From assembly GCF_019977755.1 (NCBI RefSeq), contig NZ_AP025144.1, positions 1,240,001-1,304,000 on the forward strand: a DNA stretch of 64,000 bases, written 5' to 3'. The DNA is from Vibrio penaeicida (GTDB taxonomy: Bacteria; Pseudomonadota; Gammaproteobacteria; Enterobacterales; Vibrionaceae). Below the pieces are notes generated by a model, which was not told the DNA's origin, searched no databases, and saw only the letters and a list, made by a program, of their open reading frames with translations. The translations under genes were made by a program, and so were the position numbers. Shown one piece after another: positions 52,657-61,625 of this stretch. The number at the start of each line of letters is the position of its first letter. The stretch's first letter is position 1.

Positions 52657-53995
52657 ATGGAACTCACCTCGGTATTAAAAGAACTACAAGCTTTTGTGTA
52701 TGCAGAACATGACGCTGGTATAGAAAATCTTCTAGAAATTTGGAAGAAACCTTTAAAAGAAAAACTATTAAAAGGTGAAACTCAACTAATAGAGTCAGTG
52801 AGGTATTCCGGAACTAATCACCTTGAAGTCGTATTAGGTGATAATGAATCACGCCTTAGGGAAGGCGACATGATTTGTTTGCATCTTGGTGATCCTAGTA
52901 ATCATAAGGTTTTTGACCAAGTAACTATTGAGGCCGAAAGCGATGGAGAGTGGCTACTGAAAGTCAAAGTCGATAAAAGTTTACTTCCACAACTAAGTGA
53001 AGGTTGTTATGCCGATCCTACAGGCATGGATCTAAGGCCATTTTATGAAAAGTCTTTAGTTGATATCGCTACATCTAAAGTCGGCAGAGACGTACTGCTT
53101 CCTATGCTTTCCGGACATTTAAATATGGAAGCGATTTATGACGAAGACTTTGATGAAGCTGCTGATTATGCAGAATCTCGTGGGCTGAATGAAAAACAGA
53201 GTGAAGCGGTTGGGCTTGGTGTCGCATCTAAATACTTAGCGTGTATTCAGGGACCTCCTGGAACTGGTAAAACAAAAGTTATTAGTATTATCGCTAAGCT
53301 TCTTGTAGAGGCCGGACAAAGAGTTCTCATGACTTCTCATACCCACATGGCGATCAATAATGCGCTCAACAAAATTGTGGAGGAAAGGGTCCCTGTTGCG
53401 AAAATTTGTGCGAGTGGTGGTAAGAAATCATTGAGTGATAAGGTGAAGCATTTTGAATACGCATCAAAATGGGAAGATATACCTGATACTGGATATATCA
53501 TAGGCGCCACACCTTTTGCCACCTGTAGTGAACGGCTTGAAAGCTTTACATTTGATACCATCATTTTTGACGAAGCCAGCCAAATCACAGTCCCTTTGGC
53601 GTTAATGGCAATGAGAAAAGGATGCAGATTTGTATTTGTTGGGGATCATAAGCAGCTTCCTCCTGTGATACTTTCTCAATCCGTTCTAGAAGATAGTTCC
53701 GCTTTCTCCAAAATGATTCTTGGCAATGAAAAGGTTTCTGTGTTGCTGAGCCAAACATATCGCATGTCCCCAGCCTTAACCCAATGGCCTAGCAATTGTT
53801 ACTACAAGGGTAATCTGGAATCGAAAAGGCCGCCAGCGCTATCATTGTTTTCTCTACCGAAAAAAACTCACAAGTATTCCGATATTCTCTCTAGTGATCT
53901 ACCTTCTGTGTTTATCAAGACCCCAGGGGTCAATGATCCGCCCCAACAGTTTTGGACACCAAGTTAAGTGAGTACAATCACTAACGAGGTGAACA

Positions 53996-54283
53996 ATGAC
54001 AACTAACAAAAAAACTAGAATTAAACATTCCCCTGAATTTAAGGCAGAAGCTTTGAAGCTATCAGAGAAAGTGGGAGTTGCTGCGGCAGCGAGGCAGCTC
54101 GGGTTGCATGAATCCCAGATCTACGGTTGGCGTAAGGCAATTAAAAAAGACACCAGTACCAGTCAGCGTGAAAGAGATCTCGCTGCCGAAGTCGCCAAGC
54201 TCAAAAGGCAATTGGCTGAGCAAGCTGAAGAGCTAGATATCGTAAAAAAGGCCGCCACCTACTTCGCGAAAAATCTAAAGTAG
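53996..54283 (+). CDS. IS3-family transposase OrfA
   Basis: OrfA (95 residues) has a helix-turn-helix HTH_Tnp_1 domain (HSPEFKAEALKLSEKVGVAAAARQLGLHESQIYGWRK) and a C-terminal leucine-zipper-like helix (LAAEVAKLKRQLAEQAEELDIVKKA). It binds the IS ends. The 3' end contains an A-rich stretch (CGAAAAATC) where a -1 ribosomal shift could produce an OrfAB fusion. Confidence 0.93.
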   Translation: MTTNKKTRIKHSPEFKAEALKLSEKVGVAAAARQLGLHESQIYGWRKAIKKDTSTSQRERDLAAEVAKLKRQLAEQAEELDIVKKAATYFAKNLK

Positions 54284-54297
54284 ATTGCTATGAATTT

Positions 54298-55149
54298 ATG
54301 CTAGAACACCTTCTGTGTTTCAATGTGGTCCGCATGGCTAAGGTGTTCGAAGTTTCACGAAGTGGGTTCTATTACTGGATTAAGCATCGCCACAAGTACA
54401 TCCAGCGTGAGGCAATACGCCAAAAGCTTGATGAAAAAGTCAAAAAAGCTTTTGACAATAGTAAGGGGCGTGATGGCTCAAGGCGCATCCAGAAAGAGCT
54501 AGCTGAGAATGGGGATAGCCGTAATGTTAAAACCATTGCCGCCAGTATGAAGCGTCAGGATTTAACGCCGAAAGCGGCACGCAAGTTTAAATGTACGACG
54601 GATAGCAAGCATAAGATGCCCGTAGCGCCGAACTTGCTAGCTCAAGACTTTAACGCAACGGCTCCGAATCAAAAATGGGCGGGAGATATCACGTATCTTG
54701 CCACGAGCGAAGGCTGGTTGTATCTGGCTGTCATCATCGACCTTTACTCACGACAAGTGATCGGTTGGTCAATGGATACGAGGATGACGGCAACTCTGGT
54801 CTGCGATGCATTATCAATGGCTCTGTTCCGTCGAGGGTTCCCTGAGCATGTTACTGTCCATAGTGATCGAGGTAGCCAGTATTGCTCAAAAGACTATAGG
54901 GACATAATAAGTGCTTATAACCTAAAACAAAGTATGAGTAGAAAAGGAAACTGTTGGGATAATGCGTGTGTTGAGAGCTTCTTCCATTCTATGAAAGTCG
55001 AGGCGATCCAATACGAACCGATCATGACAAGAAATGAGATGCGCCAAACGGTCTTCGAGTACATTGAGGTTGATTATAATCGGATGAGAAGGCACAGTGC
55101 TCTTGGGTATCTAAGCCCAGTTAACTTTGAACAGCAAAATGTCGCTTAA
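54298..55149 (+). CDS. IS3-family transposase OrfB (DDE integrase domain)
   Basis: OrfB (283 residues as an independent frame) is in the -1 phase relative to orfA; the phase is open back into the orfA 3' end, so it is probably made as an OrfAB frameshift product. The DDE triad appears as GDITYL, VHSDRGSQYCS and NACVESFFHSMKVE. The N-terminal HTH_21 segment (GRDGSRRIQKELAENG) is present. The stop codon lies within the right inverted repeat. Confidence 0.93.
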   Translation: MLEHLLCFNVVRMAKVFEVSRSGFYYWIKHRHKYIQREAIRQKLDEKVKKAFDNSKGRDGSRRIQKELAENGDSRNVKTIAASMKRQDLTPKAARKFKCTTDSKHKMPVAPNLLAQDFNATAPNQKWAGDITYLATSEGWLYLAVIIDLYSRQVIGWSMDTRMTATLVCDALSMALFRRGFPEHVTVHSDRGSQYCSKDYRDIISAYNLKQSMSRKGNCWDNACVESFFHSMKVEAIQYEPIMTRNEMRQTVFEYIEVDYNRMRRHSALGYLSPVNFEQQNVA

Positions 55150-55635
55150 TGAAGTGTCCAGTCTTGCTGGAGCAGATCACAATGCCCGAAGTCAAAATAG
55201 AATAGAAGCGGAGTTAGTAGCTGACTTGATAACTGCGGCTGTTGAAGCGGGGCTATCGGCTGAAGAAGTTGGCGTTGTTACACCGTTTCGTGGTCATGCC
55301 AGAATATTAAAATCCTGCTTGCAGGATAAGCTAGGAATATTTGGATCAAAATTAGTGGTAACGGATACCGTAGAAAGGATGCAGGGTCAGGAGCGAGAAA
55401 TGATTATAGTTTCATTCTGCTCCTCAGACCCGCAATACATTAGCGCTATTGCTGAATTCTTTTTTCAAGCGGAACGTCTCAATGTTGCCATTACTAGACC
55501 TCAGACTAAGTTGGTTATTGTGGGCCCCGAAATACCAGAAGGCATGCTGCAACAGGTGGATGATCTTAGGGTTCGGAAAAATATCGAAGACTATAAATCT
55601 CTGGTTCGTCACTGCTATAAGGCGGAAGTAGATTA

Positions 55636-57606
55636 ATGGCACATATAAATATGCTTACAGGCTTAGACCGCAAGTATCGACGACATTTCAAAAAGGTATT
55701 CAATAAACTCAATGACGAATTTTTTATACGCGAGTCATTATTAGATGCTTTGCAAGTCGCCCCTTGCATTATTGAGGGACCTTGCAATAGTTGGGTTTTT
55801 GTTGGTGTTCATTCAGAGAAGCTAGATAGTGTTAGTCTTTCTAAATTGTTGAAGTTTAATGACTCGATGTTGAAGTTGGGTTTAAAGCCTGTTCAGTATC
55901 TTGCTGTCGTCGATAATATGACTTCGGGGGAAGGTAGTACGTTACAAGTCGATGATTCTCTATCTGATTATGTACAAATAGTCGAGAACAAGACGTTTAT
56001 TGAGTATGGTGAACAGCGAATACATGCCGCATTAACCGAGTTCACAATCGAGGAGCATACTCGAATAAAACGCACGTTTTTTCCGGAGTCTGTTATTCCC
56101 GCACAATGCAGTACTCGTCGAGGAAAAATATCCGTAGACAATACCGCTAGGTTGCTTCCATTTTTTCTAGATTATGATCAAGAACTGGCTACAAGACTGG
56201 ACATGATTGAGTCTGTCGATTCTGAAGAAGAAGGTCAGGAAGACACTTCTGTAAGGTTGATAAATGGGGTGGCTGGGAGTGGGAAGACTCTGATTTTAAT
56301 TAATCGTGCAGCACTATATTGCAAAAAATACCCTGAAAAAAAGGTGCTTCTTGCGATACACAATAAACCAGTGACGGAAGATATTAAATACAGGTTTGAA
56401 ATGTGGCTTAAAGGTAAACCAGATAACCTTGAAATTGCGACCTTTCACTCATTTGCATTAAAACAGTACAGCAAAAGCTATCAGCGTGTTACTCCAGTAT
56501 TTGGCGATGCGAATCTAAAAGAAGAAAAGCAGACCGTTTTAAGTGATAAAAATGAAGCGTACACGAAACTGTCGTTAACGGATGAGCAGATTTGGTCCGA
56601 ACTAGAGTACATCAATGACTACTTAATTAAAGACAAAGAAGAGTATTTGGAATTTGATCGACAAGGACGTGGATTTTCGTTGCAAAAAAGTCAACGAGAA
56701 CATATTTGGCTGCTATATGCTGATTTTTGTGCTCAGTTGTCGTCGGTTAAGAAATACTTACCGAGTTTATACATTAAGGAAGTCGCGCTATCAGATAAAC
56801 CTCTTGAACAGTTTGATCACATACTGCTTGATGAGGCTCAATTCTTCGCGCCATCTTGGTTACAGCTGATTAAACGTTCACTGACTCCTGGAGGGCAATT
56901 ATTTATTTGTGCTGATCCTAACCAAGGCTTCTTAAAAAACCGTTTAAGTTGGAAGAGCGTAGGTCTAAATGTTCGAGGGCGCACCAAGCGTTTGAATCAT
57001 TCTTACCGAACGACTTATGAAATAATGGTCGCCGCAAACGCTCTGCTAGATGGACTCGAAGGGAGCCCAGAAGATTACGTAAAGCCTGATTATGAAAAAA
57101 TGGTAAGAGGCTACAAACCCCAAATCATATATTCCCGAAATGCTCAAGATGAGAAAAAAAGATTCCTCAATGAGTTGGTAGCACTGGTGAAATCTGAAAA
57201 GGTTTCTCTTCATCAGGTTATGGTATTGTGTAGCCCGGAATACTACCCAAAAAACCTTAAGCAAGAGATTGAGCAACGTCTTGGCTTGAATACGGTCGTT
57301 AACTACAATAATTCCAAAGAGTTGGCATCTAACGTAGGCAGTAAAATTAGACTTCTTAATATCAATAGTTGTACGGGGATGGAGTCAGGTACGGTGTTTG
57401 TTCTTGGTTCTGGTCATATAATTAACCAGCCTAAGAACCTAGAACTGAATGACTCGGAAAGAGAAGAAGTATTACAGGAATCAATGCGTAAACTCTATGT
57501 AGCAATGACTAGAGCAGGACAGAAGTTAGTTGTTTTCAGTACCGAAGAGTTTCCAGCTAGCGTTGAAAAGCAAGTTGATATCACGGGGGCAGTTACCCTC
57601 AGTTAG
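55636..57606 (+). CDS. UvrD/Rep-like SF1 helicase, second gene of the pair
   Basis: The 656-residue protein has Walker A GVAGSGKT (211-218), DEAQFF (399-404), a LNHSYRTTYEI segment, CTGMESGTVFVLG and motif VI YVAMTRAGQKLVVF near 621. The first 200 residues are not a usual UvrD N-terminus and I do not recognise them; they may be a nuclease-like or partner-binding domain. Its ATG overlaps the stop codon of the upstream helicase gene (TAATG, 55634-55638), so the two were translationally coupled before the IS arrived. Expression now would depend on the IS or an internal promoter. It is not UvrD, Rep or RecB, and no OLD-family nuclease partner (as in Gabija) is next to it. Confidence 0.85.
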   Translation: MAHINMLTGLDRKYRRHFKKVFNKLNDEFFIRESLLDALQVAPCIIEGPCNSWVFVGVHSEKLDSVSLSKLLKFNDSMLKLGLKPVQYLAVVDNMTSGEGSTLQVDDSLSDYVQIVENKTFIEYGEQRIHAALTEFTIEEHTRIKRTFFPESVIPAQCSTRRGKISVDNTARLLPFFLDYDQELATRLDMIESVDSEEEGQEDTSVRLINGVAGSGKTLILINRAALYCKKYPEKKVLLAIHNKPVTEDIKYRFEMWLKGKPDNLEIATFHSFALKQYSKSYQRVTPVFGDANLKEEKQTVLSDKNEAYTKLSLTDEQIWSELEYINDYLIKDKEEYLEFDRQGRGFSLQKSQREHIWLLYADFCAQLSSVKKYLPSLYIKEVALSDKPLEQFDHILLDEAQFFAPSWLQLIKRSLTPGGQLFICADPNQGFLKNRLSWKSVGLNVRGRTKRLNHSYRTTYEIMVAANALLDGLEGSPEDYVKPDYEKMVRGYKPQIIYSRNAQDEKKRFLNELVALVKSEKVSLHQVMVLCSPEYYPKNLKQEIEQRLGLNTVVNYNNSKELASNVGSKIRLLNINSCTGMESGTVFVLGSGHIINQPKNLELNDSEREEVLQESMRKLYVAMTRAGQKLVVFSTEEFPASVEKQVDITGAVTLS

Positions 57607-57791
57607 TTACTTTAATCTCGCGCAAACAGCCATTTGAACATACTACTGAGTGATCTAACATTGCGAAGCAAAATTTTGCGGTTGATGTGGGTGGGGAGTT
57701 GACAGCTTTTACAAGTAGTGATTAAAGGGGGACTCTAAGAGGAGATTACTTTCATGAAGGTGCTGCATATAACAGTAATTCAATTTAACGT
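57607..57791. other. Intergenic stretch after the helicase pair
   Basis: I see no terminator and no long gene. A short palindrome GCAAAATTTTGC lies near 57667-57678. A 13-codon frame (57754-57795) with a fair ribosome-binding site (GAGGAGA) ends at a TGA that overlaps the ATG at 57792 and may be a leader or a remnant. Confidence 0.3.
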
Positions 57792-57941
57792 ATGAAAGCC
57801 GACGGAGGTTTAATTAACAGGTATCAATATACACATGACCTCATCTTAAGGAAATTGTCTTATGATTACCAAAACTATAAACATGATTCGTCAATTTATA
57901 TCAGTCAAGGGTTTGATAGTATATTAGGTGGAGAGAAATAG
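57792..57941 (+). CDS. Possible small protein (49 residues)
   Basis: The frame begins MKADGGLINRYQYTHD and ends directly before the ATG of the next gene (TAG then ATG). Its start overlaps the stop codon of the preceding 13-codon frame (ATGA). The segment GGLINRYQYTHD vaguely recalls the tail of Rhs-type proteins, but the match is too short to trust. It has no ribosome-binding site of its own, and the tight junctions are the only support. It may be a leader, a remnant or chance. Confidence 0.25.
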   Translation: MKADGGLINRYQYTHDLILRKLSYDYQNYKHDSSIYISQGFDSILGGEK

Positions 57942-58673
57942 ATGGCAGATAAGATTAACAAGATTCTCTTTACTACATTGGTTATTTTTGTGTTAATCCC
58001 ATGGCTAATAAGCTTATATAATCACCTTTCTTTGTCTAATTATTACTTAATGAAGATTGGTAACCTTACGGAGCGGAGTGAATATAAGTTAATTAAAGGT
58101 AGGTTGCCTGATTATGTTGAGGAAAAAGGGGAAATTGGCGCTTTTTATGAGTGTCTAAAAACCTACAAGCCAATATCTAAATGGAAAATTTCTCAACCAA
58201 ACTCACGAACTATAGATATAGAGATCGGAGGTATTAACTTTTTGTTTTCAAGTTCGAGTATTACATCTGTTTTTAGCATAGAGACTGATGAGCTTATTAC
58301 ATCTGGCTATGCGTTAGAATGCGACTTAAATCTTTTGGGAAAAAATTCTATTAGAAGTGATTATGATATTCCAAAGTTTAACCCATATGACAAGTATGAA
58401 ATTTTATTAAGTTCTGGTCAGGTTTTTGAGAAAAAGAAAGAAATAAATTTATCATACCTCAATCATTGCTTAAGAACTCGAGTTAAATCAAGTGATGAAT
58501 ATATTGAGACTGGTGTTTTAAAAATTAAAATAAATTCTACAGGATACACTTATATAGTTCACCTTAGTTTTAATGATGATAAAATTAAAAGTTATATCAT
58601 AGAAGAATACATTAATAAACGAGACCTTCTATCTAGGAGTGGGGTAATATTTGTAGATTGTGAAATTAATTAA
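57942..58673 (+). CDS. AT-rich orphan protein with one N-terminal TM segment
   Basis: I do not recognise this 243-residue protein. A hydrophobic helix (ILFTTLVIFVLIPWLISLY, about residues 8-27) is followed by a soluble, probably periplasmic part rich in Ser, Ile, Lys and Tyr. Three cysteines occur in the soluble part (FYECLKT, ALECDLN, NHCLRTR) and one near the C-terminus (FVDCEIN), so disulfides are possible. GGTGGAG lies 10 bases before the ATG. Base composition is clearly more AT-rich than the core genes, which suggests transfer and makes it a likely H-NS target. It could be an immunity or envelope protein; nothing proves it. Confidence 0.7.
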   Translation: MADKINKILFTTLVIFVLIPWLISLYNHLSLSNYYLMKIGNLTERSEYKLIKGRLPDYVEEKGEIGAFYECLKTYKPISKWKISQPNSRTIDIEIGGINFLFSSSSITSVFSIETDELITSGYALECDLNLLGKNSIRSDYDIPKFNPYDKYEILLSSGQVFEKKKEINLSYLNHCLRTRVKSSDEYIETGVLKIKINSTGYTYIVHLSFNDDKIKSYIIEEYINKRDLLSRSGVIFVDCEIN

Positions 58674-58761
58674 GATAATTGGGGCAGTCGCTTTAAGAAA
58701 ACATGAATTCTATCTAGTCAAGCGTACGGAAAAAATAGTTAAAGGTTAGTGGAGTTGCTTA

Positions 58762-59682
58762 TTAGCTCGATTGTTCCCCAAACTTCCTAAAATACCTAGG
58801 CAGCATAGTTTCATTGCCTAGAAGCCCACCTTGGTGGATGTAGAGTAACGTCCCGTGCTGTTCCTTTTCGTAATCTTGTATTAAACAGCGCCACATTAAT
58901 GGGTCGTAAAGCAAATCAAATTCCACATTGGTTTGCTGCTTTAGCTTTTTCCACATATCAAAATCGGCTTGGTAGAGTTTGCCAAAGTGGTGCTTTTTTC
59001 CTGTATTCAAAATGTATGGAAACTGCTCTTCGTTTAGCGATTGCCATTGTTGCATTAGGTATTCGTCGCCACCGACACACGCGCAAGTGACTACTCGAAT
59101 ATTGTGTTTTTCTAGGTGCTTATTCAGGTAAAGAGAGGTAGTCCCCGTGCCTGAAGGGAGGGCTACGGTAAGGGCAGCAATGTTTGCTTCTTTTTTCCAA
59201 TCCAATATTTCATTTGCCAGCTGTCTTACGCCATATTCTGCCAATTCACTTCGGCCGCCTTCTGGAACAAAAAGGCAACGGTTGTCGGGCTTTCTGATCT
59301 CTTTTATGTAGCGCTCGCTATTTAGTGCATTGTCTCCGTCGCGTTCCAATTGGCTTACATCAATAATCTTTGCCCCTAAATCCAGCGCTGCGCGGTAGTT
59401 ACCTTTGGGGTTTTCTAATACATAAGACGGGATATGATCCACATAAAACTCGAAGCTCCACCCTTTTAAGTGGGCGAGTGCGGCTAACGAATACAAAGAG
59501 TTGGCTTGAACAGAACCGTGCCCAATAACCGTATTAACTTCTGGGTATTCGGTGTTCAGCAGCTGCATAAATTTTCTGGCTTTGTTGCCGCTAAATTGAG
59601 GATGAAGGAGTTCATCTCTCTTTAGGTAAAAAGTAATGTCATCAACGCAGTGTTGAGTAATCGGGCTGGCTTGAAGTTTCAT
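58762..59682 (-). CDS. PLP-dependent D-cysteine desulfhydrase / ACC deaminase family protein
   Basis: The 306-residue enzyme belongs to fold-type II PLP proteins. The PLP lysine is in QFSGNKARKFMQL near residue 35, with VIGHGSVQANSLYSLAALAHL as the substrate/PLP loop and LPSGTGTTSLYLNKHL as the phosphate-binding loop. I start it at CAT 59680-59682 (MKLQASPITQHCVDDITFYLKRDELLHP), the usual N-terminus; upstream in-frame ATGs reach 59820. Members are annotated ACC deaminase but many act on D-cysteine or related amino acids. Substrate is not decided here. Confidence 0.82.
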   Translation of the reverse strand: MKLQASPITQHCVDDITFYLKRDELLHPQFSGNKARKFMQLLNTEYPEVNTVIGHGSVQANSLYSLAALAHLKGWSFEFYVDHIPSYVLENPKGNYRAALDLGAKIIDVSQLERDGDNALNSERYIKEIRKPDNRCLFVPEGGRSELAEYGVRQLANEILDWKKEANIAALTVALPSGTGTTSLYLNKHLEKHNIRVVTCACVGGDEYLMQQWQSLNEEQFPYILNTGKKHHFGKLYQADFDMWKKLKQQTNVEFDLLYDPLMWRCLIQDYEKEQHGTLLYIHQGGLLGNETMLPRYFRKFGEQSS

Positions 59683-60062
59683 AGCGATATGGGTGTTGCG
59701 ATAAAGCTGTAGTCTAACAGAATCTTGTTTCTCATTGAGAGTGCCATTGCAAAGTGATCCTCGCAACTTCATACGACTTGGGTATAATGCAGCCTTCGTG
59801 CATTTTCTTTTGTGCGACACAGACTTTTACCCAAAGTTAGATGCTTGATTTCATTACCGCCCAAACGCCCAGTCTGCTATTGACAGGTTTTCATGTCGAT
59901 AGGTTTGCTTGCTATTCGTTTAGCTTGCAGCCAGCAAGATTAGGTGGGCGCATTTTCATAGAGCATCAGGGGTATTGGAATTGAAATGAATGACATAAAG
60001 AATGAACTTACTTGATTTTGATATATCTCACGTAAGGGATTTGAATTGATAGAGGTAGAGAA
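59683..60062. other. Intergenic region between the PLP enzyme and the GT39 gene
   Basis: This 380-bp divergent gap must contain both promoters. An in-frame extension of the PLP gene reaches 59820 but looks unconserved. I see no RNA gene, repeat or clear promoter; GAGGTAGAGAA just before 60063 is the likely ribosome-binding site. Confidence 0.4.
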
Positions 60063-61625
60063 GTGAAGCTAACTTCGAAACATTTGTGGTTCTTACTAGG
60101 TGCAGCCTTGCTAATAAGGCTTGTGTCTTTGGGTATTATGCCGCTGATGGATACAACGGAAGCTCGATACGGTGAGCAGGCTCGAATTATGGTGGAAACC
60201 GGTAACTGGTTAACGCCAATGTTTGATTACGATGAGCCATTCTTGGGCAAGCCGCCGATGTTTACTTGGCTGAGTGCTGTGGGCATTGAAGTGTTCGGTG
60301 TGTCAGAATTTGCCGTTCGATTCCCTCATTGGGTTGTCGGAGTTCTAACCATTGCTTTGGGATGTTTTTTTGCAAAACGTGTTGGCATTAATCCGCTAAA
60401 AACCGCGGTAGTCATGGCAACTATCCCAGTATTCTCTATCTCATCTGGCGCTGTCATGACGGATATGGCGCTAACGTTCTCTCTAACGCTCGCCATGATA
60501 GGGTTCTTCTTTTGCTGGCGAGGCGAAAAGATATGGGGCTACATCGGGTTTGCTGGGTTAGGTCTTGCACTACTGGCTAAAGGGCCGATGGCCATCGTAT
60601 TGATGGGGCTATCCGTTCTTCCATTCTTGATTATTCAACATGGCTTTGTCGGTGCGTTCGTACAACTTTGGAAGCGTTTTCCAATCGTTGGCGGCTTAAT
60701 CCTAATGTGTGTGATTGCGCTGCCGTGGTACATCTTAGCTGAGCAAGCAAACCCAGGGTTCTTAGAATACTTTATTGTAGGCGAACACTTTAACCGATTC
60801 CTTGTGAGTGGATGGGAAGGGGATCGCTACGGTAATGCGCACGACGAACCAAGAGGCATGATATGGCTATTCTTGATGTTGGCGGCTCTGCCTTGGTCTA
60901 TTGTATTGCCTCTGCTAGCGGTTTTTCGATTTACAAGGCTGAAAGAAAAGTTTGCTGAATTACCTGGGGTGTTTGTATTCCTCCTGTTCTGGGTTCTCTC
61001 ACCGCTTATTCTGTTTACGTTCTCGGGCAATATTCTTGCTACCTATGTTCTGCCGGGCATGCCCGCGTTTGCGTTGTTAGTGGCGTATTTAGCAGAAGAA
61101 AAAGTGAGTTACAAAGCGACATACTTCAAGTTCATTGCGATTACAGGGCTAATTATTACGTTGGTATCTGTCTATGTGGCGGGCGAACTTAAGAATGATG
61201 CGATCGTAGGGTATGTTGCTGCTGTAGCGCTTGTTGTTTCTGGCATTGCGTTTTTGTTCCGAGGGAAACAATTTACGTTCAACTGGTTTACGTTTACTTC
61301 GTATATCTCGCCAATCATCCTGATTATTGCTATCTGTGTAGTCATGTTCAAAACAGGTAATGAGCGTAGCGACAAAATGCTGTTCATCGATATCGATCAC
61401 AGTAAGCCTACGTTCTATGTAGAAGGCGGGCGACCATTCTCTGGCCAGTACTACAGTTTTGGTCAGGCGAAGCGAATGCATACGCTGGATCAACTGCAAG
61501 GTCACGAGAATGGTTACTACATTATTGGGCCTAATGAGCGTATCGGAAACTTTGTTGAGAAGTACAACTTGTCTTGTACGTTCGAAGTGGCATCACCTAA
61601 ACGCTCGCGTTACCTGTGCCAGTGA
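60063..61625 (+). CDS. Glycosyltransferase family 39 (ArnT/PMT-like) membrane protein
   Basis: The 520-residue protein has about a dozen hydrophobic helices and the GT39 N-terminal motif LMDTTEARYGEQARIMVETGNWLTP, with the catalytic acidic residues of the first periplasmic loop, then FDYDEPFLGKPPMFTWL. It resembles ArnT, which moves sugar from undecaprenyl phosphate to lipid A, but the Vibrio acceptor is unknown. The start is GTG 60063. Its stop codon overlaps the start of the gtrA-like gene, so the two probably act together in lipid-linked sugar transfer. Confidence 0.88.
   Translation: MKLTSKHLWFLLGAALLIRLVSLGIMPLMDTTEARYGEQARIMVETGNWLTPMFDYDEPFLGKPPMFTWLSAVGIEVFGVSEFAVRFPHWVVGVLTIALGCFFAKRVGINPLKTAVVMATIPVFSISSGAVMTDMALTFSLTLAMIGFFFCWRGEKIWGYIGFAGLGLALLAKGPMAIVLMGLSVLPFLIIQHGFVGAFVQLWKRFPIVGGLILMCVIALPWYILAEQANPGFLEYFIVGEHFNRFLVSGWEGDRYGNAHDEPRGMIWLFLMLAALPWSIVLPLLAVFRFTRLKEKFAELPGVFVFLLFWVLSPLILFTFSGNILATYVLPGMPAFALLVAYLAEEKVSYKATYFKFIAITGLIITLVSVYVAGELKNDAIVGYVAAVALVVSGIAFLFRGKQFTFNWFTFTSYISPIILIIAICVVMFKTGNERSDKMLFIDIDHSKPTFYVEGGRPFSGQYYSFGQAKRMHTLDQLQGHENGYYIIGPNERIGNFVEKYNLSCTFEVASPKRSRYLCQ

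Larger units (their letters stand above)
53934..55179 (+). mobile_element. Complete IS3-family insertion sequence (1246 bp)
   Basis: The ends are imperfect 38-bp inverted repeats (26 of 38 identical), both starting TGATCYGCYCCARCA and sharing TGGACAC and TTAAGYGA blocks (53934-53971 and 55142-55179). It is flanked by a 3-bp direct repeat CAA (53931-53933 and 55180-55182), the target duplication typical of IS3 elements. It carries the two overlapping-phase genes orfA and orfB. Intact frames and duplication suggest a recent, possibly active insertion. Confidence 0.95.
52657..55636 (+). pseudogene. SF1 (DNA2/NAM7-like) helicase gene split by an IS3-family element
   Basis: The 5' part (52657-53933) encodes 425 residues with Walker A GPPGTGKT (199-206), DEASQ (305-309), GDHKQLPP near 330 and QTYRMSP near 368. 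The 3' part (55183-55636) encodes VVTPFRGHAR, motif V DTVERMQGQE and motif VI ERLNVAITRPQTKL. Deleting 53934-55182 (the IS plus one CAA) joins the two in frame across TPGVN-ARSQNR into one 576-residue protein with a normal SF1B motif order. As it stands the 5' product ends after ten IS-encoded residues at 53967 and lacks motifs V and VI, so it should be inactive. A residual 3' frame can start at ATG 55139 inside the IS end. N-terminal residues 1-180 are not recognised. Confidence 0.93.

Noticed and set aside
55636..57606. Gabija-type GajB helicase
   Set aside because: GajB is paired with an OLD-family ATPase-nuclease GajA; here the partner is another helicase and no OLD/TOPRIM gene is present.
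51060..58761. Prophage or integrative element with att sites
   Set aside because: No integrase, phage structural gene or repeat of the tRNA 3' end was seen inside the window.
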